7,701 nt of DNA from Clostridia bacterium (GTDB lineage Bacteria > Bacillota > Clostridia > Oscillospirales > CAG-272): contig JAFYRH010000359.1 in assembly GCA_017559555.1 (NCBI GenBank), positions 1 through 7,701 of the forward strand, given 5' to 3'. The position numbers and the translations under genes are program-made. The notes under the pieces were generated by a model. The model had not been told where the DNA came from. It saw only the letters and a program-made list of their open reading frames with translations, and ran no database searches. Within the stretch, counting starts at the first letter, position 1; each line of letters begins with the position of its first letter. Shown here piece by piece: positions 1 to 6,648 of this stretch.

Positions 1-383
1 GGAGGCGTCAAGCCGTTCTTTTCCATCATATCAAGGAGTGCAAGCTCGGAGCGCGCGATCTCGCCCTTTACCAAATTCATCTCGCCAAAGAAAGCGAGGG
101 GGAAATCCGATGCGTAGGGGCAGGAAAGCGAGAAAATATCCTTGCCGTAAAAAAGAGAACTATTTACGGTAAAGATGTGAGGCGTTGCACAAAGCATGCA
201 GGGAACAGTCAAGCGGATTTTTTCATCCTGCGAAGAAACGATCGACATTTCGCTTTTGCCGCAGGTGCATTTGAGTTTGACCATATCGGCAGAAAGAGAA
301 AAAACGTTTACTGCGCTGATAACGCCGGCACCGCAGTGCGGACAACGGTAGGCAACCGTTGTGTGTTTAGAGTCAAGAATCAT
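1..383 (-). CDS. Cysteine-rich zinc-ribbon-like protein, C-terminus cut by window edge
   Basis: This is an open minus-strand frame starting at ATG 383 and running off the left edge, with 127 complete codons visible. An AAAGGA Shine-Dalgarno (394-399) lies 10 nt upstream of the ATG and supports this start. The visible protein has paired cysteines: CPHC (C14/C17) with CTC (C39/C41), then CMLC (C62/C65) with a lone C88 in SCPY. This suggests one complete zinc ribbon followed by a second that lacks its last ligand. The Cys-Pro-x-Cys start resembles the uncharacterised CpXC-type proteins of Firmicutes, but I cannot confirm membership. The part after residue 100 is acidic and helical-looking, with no membrane segment or signal peptide. 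It lies 104 nt beyond the stop of the large upstream gene, with a strong terminator between them, so it probably has its own promoter. No clear promoter is visible. Function unknown. Confidence 0.75.
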   Translation of the reverse strand, partial: MILDSKHTTVAYRCPHCGAGVISAVNVFSLSADMVKLKCTCGKSEMSIVSSQDEKIRLTVPCMLCATPHIFTVNSSLFYGKDIFSLSCPYASDFPLAFFGEMNLVKGEIARSELALLDMMEKNGLTP

Positions 384-441
384 CACACAAAATTCCTTTT
401 TGGTTAGTTTTTGATAGTCAATACAGTATATGTACTCAGTT

Positions 442-475
442 GCAAAATGGCACGGAAGAGTCCGTGCCATTTTGC
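442..475 (-). terminator. Rho-independent terminator of the large repeat protein gene
   Basis: A perfect 15-bp inverted repeat (arms 442-456 and 461-475, loop AGAG/CTCT at 457-460) has a GC-rich core (GGCACGGA) flanked by AAAA on one side and TTTT on the other. Read on the minus strand it starts 12 nt after the TAA at 488-490, and the 3' end of its stem supplies a short U-tract. The A/T flanks are symmetrical, so it could also stop plus-strand transcription. It separates the large gene from the zinc-ribbon gene downstream. Confidence 0.88.
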
Positions 476-487
476 GGATAAAATGTT

Positions 488-3400
488 TTATTTTGTAGCT
501 GCTGTAGTTGAGGTAATAACACCGTCAATCTTTTCCATTGCGGATTCGTTGATTTCGTAATCTGCAACGAGAGTCTTCATGTGTTCGGTGAAAGCTTCAT
601 CAACCCAACCGCTTCTTGCAGAACGAGTCCAAGCCTCTTCGGTGGAAGCGAATACTGCGAGATAGTAGCTCTTTTCGTCCTCGGACTTGATGATTGCAGC
701 ATCGTAGTTGTTGCGAGCGTCCTTGAAGAACCACTTCTTCAGGTTAGCATCGCTAATGCCGGATTCGGTCAAGTCTACACCGATTGTGGGAGAGGTGATT
801 TCAACGTAGCCGGGGTAGTGACCGCCGGAAACGTATTCTTTTACTTCTTCAACATGCTTGAAGGAGGTAAAGAGGTCGAGCAGCTCAAAGCCGGTCTTGC
901 CGTTGATCTTGTTAAGAGCCTTTTGAGCTTCCTTTTCGGTTTCGAATTGTTGGTAAGCACCGTAAACGGTCTTTTCGGTATCGTTATCTTGTGCAGCTGC
1001 CTTTTCAACCATGTAAATGGTCAAGCCGGTAACTTCGTTCTTAGTGTTGGTGGTTGCGATAAAGGTGAAATCGTTTGCCTTGCGATCGAAGGTGCGAGAA
1101 GATTTGTTTTCGCCTTCAGCAGCCTTGTATTCGCTCTTGAACAACCATGCTTGGTAAGAACCGCTTGTGATAGAAGAGGGATATTCAAGCTCTTGAGCCT
1201 TTTCGGTAAGAGAAGAGTTCAAAGAAGATTGAATAGAACGGAAATAGCTGTAGTTTTCTTCATCCTTGTAGGTTACGTATTCAACCTTGCAATCCAAAGA
1301 GGTGGTGTTGATTTCGGTAATCTTGAAGATATAGGAGGTGCCGTTGTTATCTGCTTGATAGAACTCACCGGTCTTAAGGGTAACAGAGGTTGCAGAGCTG
1401 CCGCTGGGGTAGATCTTGCTGATGATTGCTTGGTAATCCTTACCGGTATCCTTCTTGGTTACAGAAACGGTTGTAACGTTTTCCCAAGGAGTTGCGCCTT
1501 CGGTCTTCTTGAAACCTTCAAGTGCTGCCTTAGCGATGTCTTCAGCAGACTTTGCAAAATCTTCGGGAGCCTTTCTGCCTTCTTTGAGGAGAGCCTCGGA
1601 AATGCTGGTCATCAAAGCTTTGGTTGCTTCGTTTTCAGCATCAAAGTCAGCAAATTCCTTAATGTATGCCTTTACAACAGTAGCATCGGTGGGATGGTTG
1701 TGACCTTCGTGTTCAGCTGCTTCGTCGGTAGCCTTGGGAGCAACGTAAACGAGGAATACGCGGTCGTTCTTGCCAACGATTACGCTTGCGGTATCCTTGT
1801 TCTTGGTGTTGAAGATATAATCGTAAACTGCGGGATCAAGGTTCTTCTTGGTGGAGTAGAAATCTTCGTATTCCTTAGCGCCGTCTTCGCCGAAGATGGA
1901 AACAAGCTTTTCCTTAAGAGTATCCTCGTTGCTGTCAGTCATAGCTTCCTTAAGCTCATCATATACCTTGTTTGCGGCATTTGTAAGAACGAGTTCCTTG
2001 AAGTTTTCGTCCATCAACCACTGAACAACTGCCTTTTCGAATGCTTCGGTGGTCATTTCCTCATTGTTGTAGGTGGGAGCAGTTACCTTAGATTCGAGCA
2101 AGTAGAGGCTGAATTCTGCTTCAAAGGTGGTCAAAACCTTTACAAAGGTATCATCGGTGTAGGCAACGTAAGAAACTACACACTCGGAGGTTTCGCTGTT
2201 TACTTCGGTAACCTTTACAACGTAGGATTCGTTAGCGTTGTTGATAACGAAGATCCAGCCGTTGTAGGGAGTGGAATCTTCTTTTTCGGGATAAATTGCG
2301 TCTACAATAGACTTGGGAAGAGTTGTTTCTTCGCCCTTCTTAAGGGTGGATTCCTTGATTTCAACGTCAACAATTGCGTTGTCCTTCTTCATATCCTCAA
2401 ACAACTTAGCGGCCTTATCGTTGTCGCTCATATGGTTGGTAACGTTTTCGCCGTCCTTGATGCAGCTGATCAGGATATTCTTGATAGCTTCGATATCGGT
2501 TGTATCGGTACCTGCCATAGCGGACTCGAGCTCAACCTTTGCATCCTCATAGGAGTATTTCTTGAAAGCAACGGTTGCTTCGGTTGCGGTTGCATTTTCC
2601 TTGAAGTAGATCAGGTAAGCGCACTTGTCGCCGGAAATAGCTGCAAAGGTGCCTGCCTTGTTAGAGGTGCTAAAGATATATTCGCCAATAGCCTTATCCA
2701 ACTCGGGAGAGTAGGTAGCTTCACCGTCAGTGGTGGTCTTGGTGTACTTTTGTGCATTGTTGAGAGCGAGCTCTTCAAGCTTTGCAGTCAGTGCATCGTC
2801 CTTGAGGTCAACGATTGCAAGACGGTCGATGTTAGCATAGTGCTTTGCAACGGTGCTTTCAAAACGGTCGTTCATAAACTCATCGGTGAAGAAGTCGCGA
2901 ATCATTTGCTCGCTGGCACCGGTGAAGGAGAAGTATTCGGTGGAGAAGTAACCTGCGGGATTCTTCAAAATGTAATCTTGCAGATTGTCGGAGGAGGGAG
3001 CGCCTTGAAGCTCGAAGGACTTATAATCGCTGTACTTGGAGTACATGATCATTACCTTCGCAGCATCTTCGATATCCGAGGTTTTGAAGCTATCGCCAAC
3101 GTACTCGGAGAGGAAGTTCTTAAAGGGAATGCCGCTTGCATAGTAGCCAAGGTCTACGTAGATGTTTTGCATCCAAGTAATAACGCTCTTAGCATCTTCC
3201 TTGTCGTGTGCTTCGTATTTCATGCCTGCTGCAATTGCTGCATCTGCGCCTGCAACCAGCTCGATGAGGTAATCCTTAATGGAGTACAAGCCGGAGTTGA
3301 GAACTTCCTTAGTGTAGTAGGAAGCTACGGTAAGAGCATAGGTATCGGGGCTGGTGTATGTTTTGAAGTCAATACCACTGCTACTGCTACTACTGCTACC

Positions 3401-3679
3401 GGTGTAGAGAGAAGTGTAGTATTCGTTGATCCATTCGTTGTAGCCTTGTTGGTACATAGCTTGCCAAAGAATGAAGGTAGCCATTTGTTGGTTGATGTCA
3501 AATTTGCCGGTTTTACTTTCAACAATAATGCGACCGCGCAAAACGGAACCGCTGTTGATGATTGCGGCAACAACAATGCCTGCCAAAACGGCTACGAGCA
3601 GAGCGATGCAGAGTGCACGTTTTGCCCATGTGGGCCAAATAAATTGCTTCTTGTTTTTACTTTTTGTTCCTTTTCCCAT
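488..3679 (-). CDS. Large membrane-anchored extracytoplasmic protein with degenerate PrsA/SurA-like repeats
   Basis: The product has 1063 residues from ATG 3679. This start is chosen because an AAAGGA site (3689-3694) lies 9 nt upstream. The longer in-frame start at 3721 has no such site, and its extension uses ATA and TCA codons that are otherwise rare or absent in the gene. A basic N-terminus (1-21, with K/R residues) is followed by one hydrophobic segment at about 22-41. There is no lipobox, so this looks like an uncleaved signal anchor with the bulk outside the cell. A Ser7 tract sits at 95-101. The rest is Tyr/Lys/Asp/Glu-rich with recurring blocks: a Y/W-I/L/F-F block at about 333-361, 619-648, 843-893 and 981-1012; a block ending in EA..AL-type helices at about 365-388, 665-690 and 903-925; and a VxYVxY block at 458-507 and 752-804. 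The layout recalls SurA/PrsA foldases whose peptidyl-prolyl isomerase (parvulin) modules have degenerated, but no clear catalytic parvulin signature is visible. A role in folding or quality control of exported proteins is inference. Very strong codon bias suggests high expression. Confidence 0.9.
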   Translation of the reverse strand: MGKGTKSKNKKQFIWPTWAKRALCIALLVAVLAGIVVAAIINSGSVLRGRIIVESKTGKFDINQQMATFILWQAMYQQGYNEWINEYYTSLYTGSSSSSSSGIDFKTYTSPDTYALTVASYYTKEVLNSGLYSIKDYLIELVAGADAAIAAGMKYEAHDKEDAKSVITWMQNIYVDLGYYASGIPFKNFLSEYVGDSFKTSDIEDAAKVMIMYSKYSDYKSFELQGAPSSDNLQDYILKNPAGYFSTEYFSFTGASEQMIRDFFTDEFMNDRFESTVAKHYANIDRLAIVDLKDDALTAKLEELALNNAQKYTKTTTDGEATYSPELDKAIGEYIFSTSNKAGTFAAISGDKCAYLIYFKENATATEATVAFKKYSYEDAKVELESAMAGTDTTDIEAIKNILISCIKDGENVTNHMSDNDKAAKLFEDMKKDNAIVDVEIKESTLKKGEETTLPKSIVDAIYPEKEDSTPYNGWIFVINNANESYVVKVTEVNSETSECVVSYVAYTDDTFVKVLTTFEAEFSLYLLESKVTAPTYNNEEMTTEAFEKAVVQWLMDENFKELVLTNAANKVYDELKEAMTDSNEDTLKEKLVSIFGEDGAKEYEDFYSTKKNLDPAVYDYIFNTKNKDTASVIVGKNDRVFLVYVAPKATDEAAEHEGHNHPTDATVVKAYIKEFADFDAENEATKALMTSISEALLKEGRKAPEDFAKSAEDIAKAALEGFKKTEGATPWENVTTVSVTKKDTGKDYQAIISKIYPSGSSATSVTLKTGEFYQADNNGTSYIFKITEINTTSLDCKVEYVTYKDEENYSYFRSIQSSLNSSLTEKAQELEYPSSITSGSYQAWLFKSEYKAAEGENKSSRTFDRKANDFTFIATTNTKNEVTGLTIYMVEKAAAQDNDTEKTVYGAYQQFETEKEAQKALNKINGKTGFELLDLFTSFKHVEEVKEYVSGGHYPGYVEITSPTIGVDLTESGISDANLKKWFFKDARNNYDAAIIKSEDEKSYYLAVFASTEEAWTRSARSGWVDEAFTEHMKTLVADYEINESAMEKIDGVITSTTAATK
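1001..2683 (-). repeat. Degenerate tandem modules of about 290 residues inside the large protein
   Basis: At protein level the order Y-I-F block, EA..AL helix block, VxYVxY block occurs at residues 333-507 and again at 619-804, with a partial third copy at 843-925. Offsets agree: EYIF at 333 versus DYIF at 620 (about 286), and IVDAIYP at 458 versus IISKIYP at 752 (294). Paired lines include SGDKCAYLIYFKENA with GKNDRVFLVYVAPKA, and YVVKVTEVN with YIFKITEIN. Identity is low, so this is an old duplication rather than a DNA repeat. A fourth, isolated Y/W-F-F block lies at 981-1012, nearer the C-terminus. Confidence 0.6.
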
Positions 3680-3688
3680 GATAGGTGT

Positions 3689-3694
3689 TCCTTT
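3689..3694 (-). promoter_or_regulatory. Ribosome binding site deciding the start of the large protein
   Basis: AAAGGA on the minus strand lies 9 nt upstream of the ATG at 3679. It falls inside the apparent coding extension from the ATG at 3721, which argues that the longer frame is not the translated form. Confidence 0.75.
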
Positions 3695-3736
3695 CTTTTT
3701 TGACGGTATGAACTGAATCATAACACATATAAAGAT

Positions 3737-3765
3737 ATTATAACTTTTGAGTGTGAAAATGTTGT
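3737..3765 (-). promoter_or_regulatory. Candidate sigma-A promoter of the large protein gene
   Basis: A perfect TATAAT -10 box (3737-3742) lies in the 137-nt gap after RNase J, but the -35 position with a 17-nt spacer reads ACAACA (3760-3765), which matches poorly. Transcription would begin near 3730 and give a leader of about 50 nt. No convincing terminator is visible after the RNase J stop, so read-through from RNase J is also possible. Confidence 0.4.
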
Positions 3766-3816
3766 GTCTTGATTATGAACAAAACAGAAATTTTCAGCAC
3801 AAAAACGACATTTTTA

Positions 3817-5508
3817 TTAAATATTCATCACAACGGGGAGTATCATCGGTTTGCGATGGGTTTTGCTGTAAAGAAATTTGGTCAAATCGTCCTTTACACG
3901 GCGCTTGAGTTTGATGCGGTCTACACGCTCGCGACGCTCCAAAATACTCATAATGGAGTCGTAAGCAACGGCGCGTACCTCTTCCATCAAATCCTCCGCC
4001 TCGCGAACGTAAATGAATCCGCGAGAAATGATATCGGGACCGGATAGGAGCAGACGCTCCTCTGTATCCACAGTTGCCACAACCACAATCAGACCGTCTT
4101 GCGAGAGGTGTCTGCGGTCGCGCAAGACGATGTTTCCAACGTCGCCGACGCCGTAACCGTCCACCAAAATTTTACCAGCGGGAACCTCGCCTGCAATGCG
4201 CGCTCCCTTGGTGTCAATTTCAAGCACAGCTCCGATTTCGGAGATAAAAATGTTCTTTTCCTTCATGCCCATATAGCGCGCTAAGTCGCGGTTGGCAGAG
4301 AGGTGTCGGCTTTCGCCGTGAATAGGCATATAGTAACGCGGCTTTGTTAGGGCAAGCATCAGCTTGATTTCCTCTTGGCAAGCATGTCCCGAAACGTGAA
4401 GCTCGGCACCTGCTTCGTGCAGGACCTCGATATTGTTTTTTGAGAGCTCGTTGATGATGCGACCAACCAATTTTTCGTTGCCCGGAATTGCCGAAGCAGA
4501 GAGCACAACCACGTCATTTGGGTCAAGCGATACTTGTGCGTGATCCGAAAAAGCCATGCGATAGAGTGCCGACATAGGCTCTCCTTGGCTACCCGTGGTA
4601 ATGATGGTAACCTCGCCGGGCTTGAAGCGTTTGATGTCATTGATATCAATGAGAACGCCCGAGGGGATCTTCATATAGCCGAGCTCGGTTGCGGCGCTGA
4701 CGATGTTGAGCATGCTGCGACCCGTAATGGCAACCTTTCGACCGTGCTTTGCGCTGGCATCAATAATTTGCTGAACGCGGTGCACGTTTGAAGAAAACGT
4801 GGCAATGACAACACGCTTTTTGGGGTGTGTGGCAAAAACGCTTGCAAGGGAGGTCCCTACGGTTTTTTCCGAGGGGGTATGACCGGGACGTTCTGCATTG
4901 GTAGATTCGCACATCAAAAGCAAGACACCGCGGCGTCCAAGCTCGCCCAAGCGGACGATGTCCATCATTTCGCCATCGACGGGGGTCGTATCAAGTTTGA
5001 AATCACCCGTGTGTAAAATAGTGCCCAAGGGGGTGTGAAGAGCAATGGCGCAAGCATCGGCAATGGAGTGGTTGACGTGAATGAATTCAGCGGCAATATT
5101 TCCAAGCTTAACAGTATCTCCTGCGTTTACCACACGCAAATCGGGCTTCCAAGGCAGCACGTGTTCCTCAAGCTTATACCGAATAATCCCAAGCGTTAGG
5201 GGAGTGCCGTAAATGGGAGCATTGATAGTACGCAAGAGATAGGGAATAGCACCAATGTGGTCCTCGTGCCCGTGCGTCAAAAGAATAGCACGCAAACGGT
5301 CCTTATTCGCCTCTAAATAGGAGATATCCTGAATGACAAGGTCAATGCCCGGCATGTCATCTTCGGGAAATCCAAGACCGCAATCGATCACAACCATATC
5401 ATCGTTGTATTCGACAAGGGTCATGTTCTTGCCGATTTCACCAAGTCCGCCCAGAGCAATTACACGAATTTTACCTGCCGCAGCTCCTTTTTTCTGTTTT
5501 TTTGGCAT
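3817..5508 (-). CDS. rnj: Ribonuclease J (5'-3' exo- and endoribonuclease, metallo-beta-lactamase/beta-CASP)
   Basis: The 563-residue product is close to Bacillus RNase J1/J2 (about 555). It is a cytoplasmic zinc-dependent RNase acting in mRNA decay and rRNA maturation in Firmicutes. Visible motifs from ATG 5508: a basic lead-in MPKKQKKG; the metallo-beta-lactamase core with the metal site HGHEDH (H79, H81, D83, H84), FIHVNHSIAD (H144, H147) and LHTGDFKLD (D169); the beta-CASP region with TFSSNVHRVQQ (about 237-247) and TTGSQGEP (304-311); SGHA (373-376) and MPIHGES (H397); then a C-terminal domain with SRGFIYVRE (about 495-503) and a basic end. All expected catalytic groups are present, so it should be active. 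The ATG at 5508 is chosen over an upstream in-frame TTG at 5574 because it matches the family's usual N-terminus. Its AAAGGA site (5523-5528) is 14 nt away, which is unusually far. It has its own promoter at 5750-5778 and a long leader. Whether it is J1 or J2 cannot be told here. Confidence 0.97.
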   Translation of the reverse strand: MPKKQKKGAAAGKIRVIALGGLGEIGKNMTLVEYNDDMVVIDCGLGFPEDDMPGIDLVIQDISYLEANKDRLRAILLTHGHEDHIGAIPYLLRTINAPIYGTPLTLGIIRYKLEEHVLPWKPDLRVVNAGDTVKLGNIAAEFIHVNHSIADACAIALHTPLGTILHTGDFKLDTTPVDGEMMDIVRLGELGRRGVLLLMCESTNAERPGHTPSEKTVGTSLASVFATHPKKRVVIATFSSNVHRVQQIIDASAKHGRKVAITGRSMLNIVSAATELGYMKIPSGVLIDINDIKRFKPGEVTIITTGSQGEPMSALYRMAFSDHAQVSLDPNDVVVLSASAIPGNEKLVGRIINELSKNNIEVLHEAGAELHVSGHACQEEIKLMLALTKPRYYMPIHGESRHLSANRDLARYMGMKEKNIFISEIGAVLEIDTKGARIAGEVPAGKILVDGYGVGDVGNIVLRDRRHLSQDGLIVVVATVDTEERLLLSGPDIISRGFIYVREAEDLMEEVRAVAYDSIMSILERRERVDRIKLKRRVKDDLTKFLYSKTHRKPMILPVVMNI

Positions 5509-5742
5509 GTAGAGTTGAATTTTCCTTTCTTTAAAAATGTTCTCCGCGAGGGAGTAAAAAATCAAAATAAACAATCAAAGAGTACCGTTTTTGAATAGCG
5601 TTTTGCAAAAAAGCGCAACAAAACGAGACCTTGCACCCGATAGGGACCACGCACATCCCCATCGATCAAGGCATTTCTCAAATTCGGTATATCCGCTGCA
5701 CATTAAAACCGTGGGCAGAAAAACAAAACGGTCACATATCGA
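5509..5742 (-). promoter_or_regulatory. Long 5' leader of the RNase J transcript, no supported gene
   Basis: From the predicted start near 5742 to the ATG at 5508 is about 234 nt. The leader holds a possible stem CGTTTTG/CAAAACG (5599-5605 with 5619-5625) and several shorter pairings. I recognise no known riboswitch or T-box. A 42-codon frame (ATG 5703, stop 5575) has no ribosome binding site and no recognisable product. The whole stretch between the small membrane gene and RNase J (5509-5805) otherwise holds only the promoter. Confidence 0.5.
5523..5528 (-). promoter_or_regulatory. Widely spaced ribosome binding site of RNase J
   Basis: AAAGGA on the minus strand is separated from the ATG at 5508 by 14 nt, longer than the usual 6-10. 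No ATG, GTG or TTG lies in frame between them. Initiation may be weak or may need RNA folding. Confidence 0.5.
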
Positions 5743-5749
5743 CCTCAAT

Positions 5750-5778
5750 ATTATACCATATAAATGGTATAAAGTCAA
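5750..5778 (-). promoter_or_regulatory. Strong sigma-A promoter of RNase J
   Basis: On the minus strand the -35 is TTGACT (5773-5778), one base from consensus. A 17-nt spacer (5756-5772) follows, then a perfect TATAAT -10 (5750-5755). Expected transcription start is near 5742. It lies between the stop of the small membrane gene (5806) and RNase J, so RNase J is expected to be transcribed independently of spmAB. Confidence 0.85.
5751..5772. promoter_or_regulatory. Perfect palindrome overlapping the RNase J promoter, probable operator
   Basis: Arms TTATACCAT (5751-5759) and ATGGTATAA (5764-5772) are exact inverted complements separated by 4 nt. The element fills the spacer and most of the -10 box. 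It lies upstream of the predicted transcript start, so it would not form an RNA hairpin in the leader, and a dimeric repressor site is the natural reading. I do not recognise the motif as that of a known regulator. Confidence 0.6.
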
Positions 5779-5805
5779 TAGAAAAAACGCAAAAAACTTT
5801 CGACG

Positions 5806-6075
5806 TTAAATGAACAAAAGCGTCACGATCAAACTCAAAACAGCTCCAAAGAAACCGCCAACAACAAAGGTGACCCACGGACGATTTCGCTTTTTGAGCG
5901 TGCTTGGAGCATCGGGAACGGTTTCTGCGAGAATGCGGTTTGCTTCGTTTAAAATATCCGTGCTTTTTTTGTGATGCCTTGGCGTGTCTTCGCGAAGCAC
6001 AAAATACGCCTCATCAAAATACCTACTGTTTGCCGTGCGAACAACGATCATTTCCTTGCGTGCACCTTTTATCAT
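5806..6075 (-). CDS. Small tail-anchored membrane protein of unknown function, in the spmAB operon
   Basis: An 89-residue frame starts at ATG 6075 with a strong GGAGG ribosome binding site 7 nt upstream, which makes it a real gene. Residues 1-66 form a hydrophilic cytoplasmic-looking part containing VVRTANSRYFDEAYFVLRED (11-30), a basic patch with two histidines (about 33-37) and a KKRNR stretch (61-65). Residues 67-89 are a single hydrophobic segment (from WVTFVVGGFFG) ending directly at the stop. Positive charges before the segment predict the N-terminus inside and the tail embedded. No enzyme motif is visible and I do not recognise the family. It starts 48 nt after the spmB stop on the same strand with no terminator between, so co-transcription with spmAB and a sporulation-linked role are plausible inference. 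Confidence 0.8.
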   Translation of the reverse strand: MIKGARKEMIVVRTANSRYFDEAYFVLREDTPRHHKKSTDILNEANRILAETVPDAPSTLKKRNRPWVTFVVGGFFGAVLSLIVTLLFI

Positions 6076-6123
6076 ATTTTTTCCTCCGTTTGGGTTTTGA
6101 AAAAAGTATTTGACCGTTCTTTT

Positions 6124-6648
6124 TTAAAAAAACCACAAGCGACACAAAAAGCAGGAAAAAAAGATGCAAAAAAGCATAACGGCGGTGGCGATGGGAAACG
6201 CCGAACGAGAATGCTTGATGCCAACCGATGAAAAGTAAACCGAAATGATGTAGACCATTGTGTCGGACGTTGCAAAAATAACCGATGCGCAAAGTCCCGC
6301 AAAGCTATCGGCTCCCACATTTTCTAAAAGCTCAACAAAGGAAGCGGTGGATGCGCTTCCCGAAAAAGGACGCGTGAGCAAAAATGGCAAAATTTCTTCG
6401 GGAACGCCTATCAAGCCAAAGATGGGGGAGAGAAGTTTGGAAAGCCATTCCACCGCTCCCGAGGCGTTTAGCATTGAGATGCCGACAATCAGCGCACAGA
6501 GTGTTGGCAAAAGATGAACTGCCGTTTCAAGACCCTGCCGCGCCCCAACAAGAAAGGACTCAAATCTGTCTCGTTTACCAAACAAGAGAATGCATCCAAC
6601 GCCTGCAAGGATGAGCGGCATCGGGAGTGCCGAGATAATATCAATCAT
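6124..6648 (-). CDS. spmB: Spore maturation protein B
   Basis: The 174-residue multipass membrane protein is close to Bacillus SpmB (about 178). SpmB acts with SpmA in the forespore stage for spore core dehydration and heat resistance; the exact transport activity is not established. The protein carries the nucleoside-transporter 'gate'-like fold shared with SpmA. Family signatures are visible: an N-terminal hydrophobic segment (about 7-23), LLPTLCALIVGISML (47-60), LPFLLTRPFSGSAS (87-100), and ATSDTMVYIISVYF followed by SSVGIKHSR (126-148), then a last membrane segment ending WFF. The ATG at 6648 is chosen because the upstream 12 codons are not family-like and it overlaps the spmA stop by 8 nt (ATGATTGA). 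There is no good Shine-Dalgarno, which points to translational coupling with spmA. Confidence 0.94.
   Translation of the reverse strand: MIDIISALPMPLILAGVGCILLFGKRDRFESFLVGARQGLETAVHLLPTLCALIVGISMLNASGAVEWLSKLLSPIFGLIGVPEEILPFLLTRPFSGSASTASFVELLENVGADSFAGLCASVIFATSDTMVYIISVYFSSVGIKHSRSAFPIATAVMLFCIFFSCFLCRLWFF

Noticed and set aside
425..453. Possible promoter for the zinc-ribbon gene (TATACT at 425-430 on the minus strand; also a TTGACT nearby)
   Set aside because: The TATACT has its -35 position inside the terminator stem with a poor match, and the TTGACT has no -10 at proper spacing.
581..3703. Plus-strand frame of 1040 codons as a real gene
   Set aside because: It is codon-aligned opposite the large minus-strand gene and stays open only because that gene avoids TTA, CTA and TCA. 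There is no ribosome binding site or family resemblance, and its composition is an odd Cys/Val/Phe/Gly-rich mix.
3680..3721. Upstream ATG at 3721 as the start of the large protein
   Set aside because: No ribosome binding site; the extension contains the AAAGGA site used by the ATG at 3679 and includes ATA and TCA codons atypical of the gene.
3769..3816. Terminator directly after RNase J
   Set aside because: The stretch has T-runs on the minus strand but I found no stem of useful length.
5575..5703. 42-codon upstream frame in the RNase J leader (ATG 5703)
   Set aside because: No Shine-Dalgarno before the ATG and no recognisable peptide; the longer version starting at 5778 begins upstream of the predicted transcript start.
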